A DNA stretch of 64,000 nt, from NCBI GenBank assembly GCA_027575805.1, contig JANBPU010000004.1, positions 248,001 through 312,000 of the forward strand, given 5' to 3'. A program made the translations under genes and the position numbers. Within the stretch, counting starts at the first letter, position 1. Each line of letters starts with the position of its first letter. Below are positions 56,484 to 64,000 of this stretch, piece after piece. The notes beneath the pieces are model-generated. The model saw only the letters and a program-made list of their open reading frames with translations. It ran no database searches and was not told where the DNA came from. The stretch comes from Mycoemilia scoparia (Eukaryota > Kickxellomycota > Kickxellomycetes > Kickxellales > Kickxellaceae).

Positions 56484-59088
56484 TTAATCAACATCCATTT
56501 CGTTGCTTTGTTCATTAGCAGCAGAGTCCTGGGATTTTGGTGTTTCTGTTTCGCCGTTTTGAGCCTTGGCGTCATCCTTTTCTTCGGGCTTAGTCTCTTC
56601 AGGTTTAGGCTGGGGCTTGGGCTTATTCATGATTGGTGTAGCAAAGCTAATAAGCTCTTGCTTCTTTTGCAAAATTTCATGTGAGAAAACAACTGGTGCA
56701 TCGTGTTTGGCGCGGCCCTCTTGCTTCGAGAGCTTTTCATCAAGCCACTGCTGGGTAGATTCGCAACGCTCAACTACCTTCTGCTTATCTTCTTCAGTGA
56801 TATGGGCAAAGCGCTCATCATTGGAAGTGGCGAGTTCAGCCCATTGGGTAAGGTTTTGGCGAAGTTCTCTGGCAGCCTCAGGGCGCTTCTCAGATTCCTT
56901 ATAACGCTCAACAATAGGATCACCAGTGCCCTTGAGGTCAGCAAGTTTAGCCTCGTATTCAGCCTTTGAGGCATCATCTCCATCGTCATAGAGCCAGTCC
57001 TCAATTTCAGTGAGCTTGGACAAGTAAGCATCCTTTTCAGCGGGGTTGACAAAGTCAGAGGCGGTGTATGAAACCTGGTCACGGATGTGGTAGATGTATT
57101 CTTCAAGACTGTTCTTGGTGTGCTCAGTAGCAAGAACGAGGATGTCGTGTGCCTTCATTTCAGACTCCTTCTTGGTAAATGCAGCAACGGTGGCATCGTC
57201 CAAGCAAAGAGAGGCCTGGCTGATGGGGAGGTTGCCCTTCTTGACGAGCTTCTTAACCTTGCGAGTGGCAGGCTTCTCTGGGGTGCCGTTCTCTTGACCC
57301 TCAGCAGGAGTTTCGCTTCCTTCCTTCTTCTCGCTGCCCTCAGGGGTGGGAATAGGCTCCTCAACTTCGACTTCTTCAACAGTGTAGGCACTGGTAATAT
57401 TCAAAATACCATTGATATCGAGGCGGGCCTTGACCTTGATGGTAGAAAGATCTCCAGAGGGATCGGGCTGGACGTCCTTAACATCGAAGCGAGCGATCCA
57501 TGGGTTTGTTCCAGCTGGAAGATCTTCGGGCTGAGAGTATACGGACTCAACAGTGAAAGGCTCCTTGCGGTAGAAAGTAAGGAGCTTGGTATTGGGAATG
57601 GGGTTGAAGGTACCGAATACTCCAAGGTTGGTGTCATTGGCACCAGCCTCACCAACAGGCTGCCATTGGAATTTGATGGGGTAAGCGTTTACATCGTTGA
57701 CGCTGAAGTCACGGACACGGAATGATGGAGACAAGATGGCGCACTGAAGGGCACAGCCACGAGCAACAGCCTCATCCTGGTTAAGGGTGTAACTGAGATC
57801 ACGACCAAAGAACTCGGCAAGCTTGGCCTTGACAGCAGGGACACGGATGGAGCCACCAACAGCCTCAACGGAGTCGATTTCTTCGACGGAGAGACCAGAA
57901 GCCTTTAGGGCCTTCTCAATAGGAGCGCGGAGCTTTTGGAGGGTTTCGTTTATGAGTTCTTCAAATTCTTCGCGAGAAATCATAGCACTGGCATCAATGT
58001 CGCTCATAAGATTTTCAACGTTGATAGGGGCCTGAGTATTGGCAGAAAGGACCTTCTTTAGCTTTTCGCAGGCAGTGCGAAGACGGAGGAGAGCCTTGGT
58101 CTTGGATCTGATGTTAATGTTATATTTTTCATCAAACAGTTTGACAAAGTGGTCAAGCAAAACACGGTCAAAGTTACGACCACCACAGTCGGGCTCATAA
58201 GCAGCAGAGAGGATCTTCATCTCGCCACGCTTGAATGCAACGACAGCAACACTGAAGGAGGCGTGGCCCATATCAGCGAAGACAACATTGCGAGGCTTGT
58301 CTTCGGGGAGGTCAGTCTTGGTGATACCGTATCCAAGAGCAGCGGCAGCGTTGTCATTGATCAAACGAAGGCAGTTGAGGTTGGCAATCTTGCTGGCCTG
58401 CAAAACAGCTCTGCGTTGGCGGTCAGTGAACCAACCAGGGACCGAAATAACAACATCAGACATATCAGCGACCTTGTTGTTTGAAGTGATATCGCGAAGG
58501 TGCCCAAAGTACATAGCAAGGAGTTGAGTAGCGCTGAATTTAGTAGTCTCTCCAAGATAGTTTACTTCAACGCCAGCTTCGCCGTCAACATCGCAAAGGG
58601 TACCACCGACTTCTTCAGGCTCAAATGGCATTTCAGAGACCTCTTTGTAGGTGTGTCCAATAATGCGCTTCAACGAGCGTACAGTGTTTTTAAAGTTGGA
58701 CATTTCCTGATTCTTGGCAGATTCACCAAGGTATCTTTGCTTTGGACCAAAGGAAACCATCGAGCTATTGTAAGCATGTTTTGGTATAAAGCATAAGTAT
58801 ATCGATATTGTTTGTATTTAATGCATGAAAAGTGGCAAATAAAGCTACTTACGGAGTTGCCCGATTAGAGACCTCATTGGTAATAATATCAATACCGCGA
58901 TTGCGGGCGACAGCAATAACAGACTGAAGACTTCCAACGTCAAAACCTATGAATTCCCAAGTAAATATTGTATGTCAGAAAACATATTTATAGGTTTCGT
59001 GTTGGTATAGCCCTATCTATTTTCATGCAATAATTATACAAAGGATGTCACAAATCCAAGAAAAATTCTACTTACCAACAACAGACAT
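56484..59088 (-). CDS. SSE1: Hsp110/SSE1-type Hsp70 nucleotide-exchange factor
   Basis: Exons 59088..59076 (13 nt of coding sequence, MSVVG), 58946..58853 and 58764..56484 (minus strand) give 795 residues. Hsp110 proteins are cytosolic Hsp70 relatives that exchange Hsp70-bound ADP and hold unfolded clients. The nucleotide-binding domain begins [20 protein letters not shown] and has [31 protein letters not shown] and [13 protein letters not shown]. These are the Hsp110 forms of Hsp70 phosphate loops (ordinary Hsp70 has GGSTRIP). A substrate domain with an acidic/Lys/Thr insertion ([15 protein letters not shown]) follows, then the Hsp110-type helical end with [13 protein letters not shown] and [20 protein letters not shown]. 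The C-terminal 70 residues are Lys/Glu/Pro-rich and end EMDVD. Codon use is strongly biased, consistent with high expression. Confidence 0.96.
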
Positions 59089-60539
59089 TATTTAGATATC
59101 AGAGTGCAATGTGTATAGAAATGCGAAAGGGATATATATAATTATGTATATGTAAAAAAGCAAAGGAACTTTAGAATAGTGAGATAGTACTAAAGAAGAA
59201 CTTGCTGATACAGAGTGTTTGACTCTATATATGAAAGCGAAGCGCGGGATCGTCTCAACAATTATTTTTAGTGTGCCATGAAGTTCGAGCTCTTTCTCGC
59301 AATTTCCAGCGACAAGAAAAAAATATTTAAAGGAATTTGGGCCCTTTGATCCAATCATGCCACAGCTAAATCCTGATCAGGTAATTGGATCAGACAGCAT
59401 ATTGAGGCCACCTCATTGATTCCATATCCATAAAGTCGGACGTATCTGGCACTCCAAAACAGAGAAATAGGAGACAAAATAGCATCCAATAGGCCCACCT
59501 CACTGACTAGTCCAAAAAGCCGCTTGGGAACATGGACAGCCTGGCTGTCTATCACTGCATAAGCTCAAAAGTAAGCAGGAACATCACTCTTTGGGAAGCA
59601 CAGTTTAGAGTAGTAATGGGATTGCTCAACAAGGCGCAGGATCGCCTAAGAGCGAAAAGGTTTACAGAATGGCAAAGCAATGATAAACATGGCAGTGTTC
59701 TTAAAGGGTAAATAAATGTGTCAGCGGACAAGCAATTATGAATAGGAGAAGCAAAGTAACGAACCTGCAGGCCTATGGGATAAGGTGGCGTGTTCTATGC
59801 AGTACAACGCCGTCTTCAATAATACAAGGTTTATACCCAAGCATATCAGCAAACATTCCGCACACCAACCCAAGCGACAAGCACAGTTGTGGTCGAGGTA
59901 GAATTGGTAGTCATAGCGATGGTGTATAAAAAATGTTTTAATTCTTCTGCCCAGCCACTCTTCTAATGGAAGAAGGGGCACGTTGGGGAAAGCATACAGT
60001 TGATGTGGCTTCACTCGCACGTATAGTGGTGTTTTCTACAAGAATAGCTGGGCGATTCTTTTGTTAAACTGTTGAGGACCCTAAATTTAGAACATCAATG
60101 CTCAAGCAACGGAAAGGAATTGATCCATCTTATAGAGCAACAAACAAGGCAAGCTACAGTAAAACCCAGAAAGCCATCACCAACTTTGGAAACAGGTATT
60201 CATACAAACATTACCGCATATATCGTGTACGCTCGGCCTGCGTGAGATTTACTCTACAATATGCCTGGTACCTTGTTTTTGTATTATAGCCACAACCTTC
60301 TTTCCTCTTGGCCTTCCCCTTCTATTTTCATCATTAATGCTTATTCCAAGCTATCTATAATTTAGTACACATACATCATTGCGAGACTTTCTTGATTTCC
60401 TCAAAGCTTCTCAATTTGCACTGCATTTCCTAACACTAAAGCCCCGCCCATTCCAATTACTGCCCTCTTGCTAATAATATACTGGTGCGAGGCTTTGCTT
60501 CCTCTCTTGCTAATTCGCTTTGCTGTTCCTCAAGATAAT
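59089..60539. other. Divergent promoter region SSE1/PAK kinase
   Basis: About 1.45 kb. Near SSE1 there is a TATATA box (about 59226-59232) and a possible heat-shock element (59294..59306). A minus-strand 94-codon frame (59736..60020) and others in the middle are Cys/Leu-rich and unconvincing. The last 150 bp before the kinase are C/T-rich. Confidence 0.55.
59294..59306 (-). promoter_or_regulatory. Possible heat-shock element of SSE1
   Basis: The sequence ttctcgcaatttc is three inverted nTTCn/nGAAn units with one mismatch (gca for gaa). It lies about 60 bp further from the SSE1 start than the TATATA sequence and about 210 bp from the ATG. Hsf1 control of Hsp110 genes is established in yeast; the site here is inferred. 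Confidence 0.35.
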
Positions 60540-63170
60540 ATGCTTCCCCAGCCGCCTCTCAGCCGGACAAAGCGTCCAATAGCTTTGGATGGCAGCGGCC
60601 AGCCATTTTCTCTGAACCTTTCTGGGTCTACGCACAATGGTGGTGAATCAAGGTCTGCTGAAAATTCGAGCAATGACGCCTGGGATTCAAGACGTAGCGG
60701 TATTTACTATGCTGGTGGCCTTCGTGAGTACAGACGCGAATTGGGTGGCCCAAAGCCAGTGGTTAGTCCATTGGCGTCCTCCTCCCAGCACCAGCGGTTA
60801 ATACCCTTGCAGTCAAGGCTTATGTCTTCAAAAGGTGCTGAAGAGCCTGTGTCATCCCAGAGTACATATCAGAAACACGAAAAGAACCCCAAACCAGGCG
60901 GTCTGGCAATGTTGGCATCAAAATTGCTAGGAAAAGGAAGCTCTAGTCCTGGTGGTGCTGATAGTATACCAGACAGCAGACGGAACAATCAAAATATGTC
61001 CGAGGAGAAATCATTTACGCATCGCTTCAGAGGACGGTGGGCAAAGTTTGGCGATAATGACGGTGGCGACTATTTTCATGGCCGGTCTAGATCAACCGAT
61101 GCCAATGATGTGGCCACAGCAAACCAAATTGGTACCCCTTATAATATCAAGCACGATTTTCATATTGGAATTGACGAGCTGGACGAGGTTATGGAACAAC
61201 TTCCGGGATATTTCCGCAACATGGTAAATACTGAGTTTACCAGCAACCTTGCTGACTCAGACGACAGTCATACCAACGAAAATATGTCTCTTCAAACACA
61301 TATGCAACTTGACAAGCGTGAGGACGGACAGGAGTTTGAATTTAGCCTTACTGGGACAACGCTCCCATCGGACTTTGGCAACTTCCGTAGCTCACGTGTG
61401 TTCCAAAAGGGTGTGTCAACGCCAATATATGAGGAGATGACTCAATCCAAAGATAGCCCAACCTTTGAGGAGAAAGAAGAAACAAAGCTGTCAAAGAGAA
61501 GTCCTCGCGCCTTATCTCAGGATCGTGACCGTGAGCGCCGCTTTGGTGGATCACACACAAAGAGCATTAATCTCAAAGGACAACAGGGATTGGTAAGTGA
61601 ACATAAGCACCGGCATGAATCCATAAAGCCACAGAAGAAGACACATCGACCAAAAAGACTTGGTGGTGATCTTGGTGAAGGCATGAATTCCTCAACAACT
61701 CCAACGCTTTATACTCCTGGAAGTATTGGTGCTTCATCCGCCAAATCTGCAGGTCACAAATACAGCACGAAGTCTCCACAATCCGCTGAGGTTTTCTTTG
61801 GACCAGACGATGGACGGAGGAGTATGGAAGAAAATTGTCACTATGATTCACAGCGACCACACAAAGCAAAACACAGCATCTATGCAGATCTTGGTGCTTC
61901 AACCTCAACTCGCAGTCTACCGGCATTGCAAACATCCGCTTCGCCAGCAGAGCACCACGCATCACAGGATTCTTCTGAAGAGCGGGCAAACAATAATAGT
62001 GCCAAACACATTGCTGCAGACAAATTGGGCACATCCAGCCTCACAAGCATTGTGTCCTCAAAAAAGAGCTACAGGTATTCAAATACCTCAACGGGCGAAC
62101 AAAAACAGCCAAAGAGGTACTCGCGATCAAGCAATACCCATTCCAGTGTCACCCCATCAGTCACACCAACTACAGCAACAACTCCTGTTACACAAACTTT
62201 CCCTACTGCAAAGGACAAGGGCGAACAATCTGCTAGTGCTACTGCTGTTACTGCTCCCACGACAACGACGACAGCGGCAGCCAAAAGCACTCCTCAGCCA
62301 CCTGGATCGCAATATTATAATCTAGAACTATTTGCTGAGGGTGAATCTGGAAACCTGTATTCTGCCCAGCGCATTGATAGCGATGCCAAATTTGCCATAA
62401 AAAAGATTCCAACAAATAAATTGGACAGACTCAAGAAGCTTAGATACGAAGTGTCAATGATGCAAGGCGTATCTTGTCCAGAAATTGTTTCATTCTTTGA
62501 TGGATTCAAAGTCAATGACTTTTTCTGGGTTATCTATGAATATATGGATATGTGCTCTCTTACAGATCTATTTGGTGGCTACCCATCTCTTGTTCTTGCA
62601 GATAATGTCATTGCCTATGTTTCTCGAAGCATATTTAGAGCTTTGTCCTACCTCCACCAAAAATCCATTATCCATTGTGACATCAGGAGTGACAATGTCC
62701 TTATCAATGGCAAAGGAGAGGTTAAAATCGCTGATTTCAGCAATGGTATAAAAATAGATCGTGACGGTAACATAAAGAGAGCCACATCTGGCCCAGTTTA
62801 CTGGATGGCACCAGAAATTCCCAAAGGACGAGGTTATTCAAGAAAATCAGATATATGGGCAGCCGGTGCTGTTGTTTATGAGATGGTCGAAGGACAGCCA
62901 CCGTATATCGAGTATCCAGAGCTCAAGGTTGTAACTCTCATCAAAGACAATGGCCTTGCACCATGGTCATCAGCAAACACCATATCTAGCACATTAAAAA
63001 GCTTTATTTCAAAGGCCTGTAATGTCGACTTGGATGCTCGCTATACGGCTGATCAGATGTTGAAGGACGAATTTCTCAGTGCTGACAATGTAGCAGAACC
63101 AACAGATCTTTTGAAATTTGTAGAATCCGTTGAAGCTCTAGAAGACGACGAAGAAGATGGTGACGAGTAG
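60540..63170 (+). CDS. PAK/Ste20-family kinase with altered catalytic motifs
   Basis: Single exon of 876 residues from the ATG at 60540. The frame extends 24 hydrophobic codons further up, which do not look like a PAK start. The N-terminal 190 residues are disordered, with basic and Ser-rich parts. A CRIB/p21-binding domain is at about 196-212 (IGTPYNIKHDFHIGIDE), expected to bind Cdc42 or Rac. A long Ser/Thr/Pro/Lys linker follows, and the kinase domain spans about 592-850. In the kinase domain, FAEGESGNLYSA replaces the usual GxGxxG opening, Lys621 is present in FAIKK, the catalytic loop is HCDIRSDN (His712-Cys713-Asp714), and the DFG site is DFSNG (Asp732). SGPVYWMAPE replaces the PAK VGTPYWMAPE. 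The catalytic Asp and metal-binding Asp are kept. The Arg of HRD, the Lys of DIKSDN and the Gly of DFG are changed. Activity cannot be judged from sequence alone. Confidence 0.9.
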   Translation: MLPQPPLSRTKRPIALDGSGQPFSLNLSGSTHNGGESRSAENSSNDAWDSRRSGIYYAGGLREYRRELGGPKPVVSPLASSSQHQRLIPLQSRLMSSKGAEEPVSSQSTYQKHEKNPKPGGLAMLASKLLGKGSSSPGGADSIPDSRRNNQNMSEEKSFTHRFRGRWAKFGDNDGGDYFHGRSRSTDANDVATANQIGTPYNIKHDFHIGIDELDEVMEQLPGYFRNMVNTEFTSNLADSDDSHTNENMSLQTHMQLDKREDGQEFEFSLTGTTLPSDFGNFRSSRVFQKGVSTPIYEEMTQSKDSPTFEEKEETKLSKRSPRALSQDRDRERRFGGSHTKSINLKGQQGLVSEHKHRHESIKPQKKTHRPKRLGGDLGEGMNSSTTPTLYTPGSIGASSAKSAGHKYSTKSPQSAEVFFGPDDGRRSMEENCHYDSQRPHKAKHSIYADLGASTSTRSLPALQTSASPAEHHASQDSSEERANNNSAKHIAADKLGTSSLTSIVSSKKSYRYSNTSTGEQKQPKRYSRSSNTHSSVTPSVTPTTATTPVTQTFPTAKDKGEQSASATAVTAPTTTTTAAAKSTPQPPGSQYYNLELFAEGESGNLYSAQRIDSDAKFAIKKIPTNKLDRLKKLRYEVSMMQGVSCPEIVSFFDGFKVNDFFWVIYEYMDMCSLTDLFGGYPSLVLADNVIAYVSRSIFRALSYLHQKSIIHCDIRSDNVLINGKGEVKIADFSNGIKIDRDGNIKRATSGPVYWMAPEIPKGRGYSRKSDIWAAGAVVYEMVEGQPPYIEYPELKVVTLIKDNGLAPWSSANTISSTLKSFISKACNVDLDARYTADQMLKDEFLSADNVAEPTDLLKFVESVEALEDDEEDGDE

Positions 63171-63795
63171 ATTCTCAGTTCCTATTTATCTATCTCTACT
63201 TACGAAGTGCCATTATTGCATTCATCCAAGACCTACTATTCTCCATACTCATACGTATACATACATCAGGTGTAAAAGAGCTACACAAAAGGCCAAGTGT
63301 GCCTCTCTATATTGAAGGCTGGATTTATCATACTTGGACCTTATAACTAACCGACTTGAGTCCCAAATTCTCAACGCTTGTTGTGAAACCACACATACCT
63401 GCCTTTCTCTCTCTCTCTCTCTAGCATTACATTATTCATAAACCCAGCCCACAACCACTCTAATCCTCACGCCCAGTTTTCATTAAATCCACTACTATTA
63501 AATGCGTTTTGTTCTTTTTAGCTCAATTTTCAGTGTAAATCTATTATGTCTGAGCAACCTCTTTTCAAGAAAAAGAAGTTCTCATTCTAAACCATCCCTA
63601 TGTGGCCGTGTACGGTGCAACATCTCTTATAGTCAATGTGTTATTTAATTAGCTGACCACAAAACAATGCTTGTTTTTTGTTACAATACAACATCATGCG
63701 TTATGCAACGCTCCTATATTAATAAACCAAATCAATTAAAATTCTACATTGCTTCATTTTACTTTAGCTAAAACGCGAAAAAAAGGAAAACAGGT
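63171..63795. other. Intergenic region
   Basis: About 0.6 kb between convergent genes. A CT dinucleotide run is at about 63406-63422. Nothing else is recognised. Confidence 0.6.
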
Positions 63796-64000
63796 TTATG
63801 AATAATCTAAGCTAGCACTACCAAGACTGGGATCTATACGCAAATGCAAGTTGTGATAGGCAAGCAATGAATCTCTATGTCCAACAGAAATTAATGAAAC
63901 GCCAGAGTTAATTAAGAGAGAGTAGAGGTCCCTTTCAGCTGGGATGTCCACAGAGCTCGTAGCCTCATCCATGATAGCAAACCTTGGTTTCCAAAACAAA
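63796..64000 (-). CDS. ABC transporter subfamily D-like, C-terminal end (partial)
   Basis: Only the last 67 codons are in the window; the frame is open to the edge and the gene continues beyond it. KPRFAIMDEATSSVD is a Walker B plus D-loop, and LISVGHRDSLLAYHN is the H-loop region. The sequence SVGHR with a following YH (FH) pair is typical of subfamily D half-transporters of the ABCD4/YddA type. Peroxisomal PXA1-like proteins usually have DECTSAVS and THRPSLWKYH. The substrate and membrane (peroxisome, lysosome or other) cannot be decided from this fragment. The tail after the H-loop is short (LRIDPSLGSASLDYS). Confidence 0.75.
   Translation of the reverse strand, partial: LFWKPRFAIMDEATSSVDIPAERDLYSLLINSGVSLISVGHRDSLLAYHNLHLRIDPSLGSASLDYS

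Noticed and set aside
57087..57725. 212-codon plus-strand frame inside SSE1
   Set aside because: Antisense shadow of the codon-biased SSE1 gene. Its residues simply mirror the codons of the conserved Hsp110 frame.
59736..60020. 94-codon minus-strand frame upstream of the kinase
   Set aside because: Composition (Cys, Leu, His, Arg) looks random, no motif is recognisable, and it overlaps a plus-strand frame of equal quality.

Overview
The window is nuclear DNA of a fungus. It is moderately AT-rich by eye and carries about 24 protein genes, most interrupted by short introns. I located 41 splice junction pairs, most 76-172 nt long and nearly all GT-AG. The gene set is a eukaryotic housekeeping set with fungal hallmarks: a UCS-domain myosin chaperone, calcineurin B, a P5B ATPase, an SSE1-type Hsp110, INO80 and a Ste20/PAK kinase. 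Two features point away from Ascomycota and Basidiomycota towards an early-diverging lineage (Zoopagomycota or Mucoromycota grade). One is an L-lactate dehydrogenase resembling those of Mucorales. The other is an EBP-type sterol isomerase, where Dikarya use Erg2. The species cannot be named from the sequence.

Layout. 0-11 kb: EBP sterol isomerase (+), UPF2 (-), RIX1/PELP1 (-) and kanadaptin (+). 11-23 kb: a small unknown protein (-), an ACAA2-type thiolase (+), cystathionine gamma-lyase (+) and INO80 (-). 23-32 kb: SRP54 in nine exons (-), a 55-residue membrane protein (-), UNC45/She4 (-) and a secreted or type I membrane protein of unknown function (-). 33-43 kb: mitochondrial EngB/GTPBP8 GTPase (+), a P5B polyamine-type ATPase (+) and calcineurin B (-). 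43-54 kb: a small unknown protein (+), L-lactate dehydrogenase (+), mitochondrial leucyl-tRNA synthetase (-), CDP-diacylglycerol synthase (+) and an unknown multispan membrane protein (+). 54-64 kb: PRP18 in eight exons with a 16-nt microexon (+), SSE1/Hsp110 (-), a PAK-like kinase with altered catalytic motifs (+) and the C-terminal end of a subfamily D ABC transporter (-).

The genes do not form an operon or a biosynthetic cluster. They are independent housekeeping genes for mRNA decay and splicing, ribosome biogenesis, protein targeting, chaperoning, chromatin, lipid synthesis and central metabolism. I saw no rRNA, tRNA, CRISPR array or intact transposon.

The non-genic DNA holds three families of short dispersed repeats, none encoding a protein. 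Family A is about 122-133 bp with roughly 27-bp terminal inverted repeats (three copies). Family B is about 110-145 bp with short inverted ends (four copies, one reversed). Family C is about 110-145 bp (three copies, one inside an intron). These look like MITEs. Together with a high share of GC-AG introns (3 of 41), the altered PAK kinase and an N-terminally extended calcineurin B lacking the myristoylation glycine, they are the most interesting parts of the window. I did not find a clear new multi-gene system.
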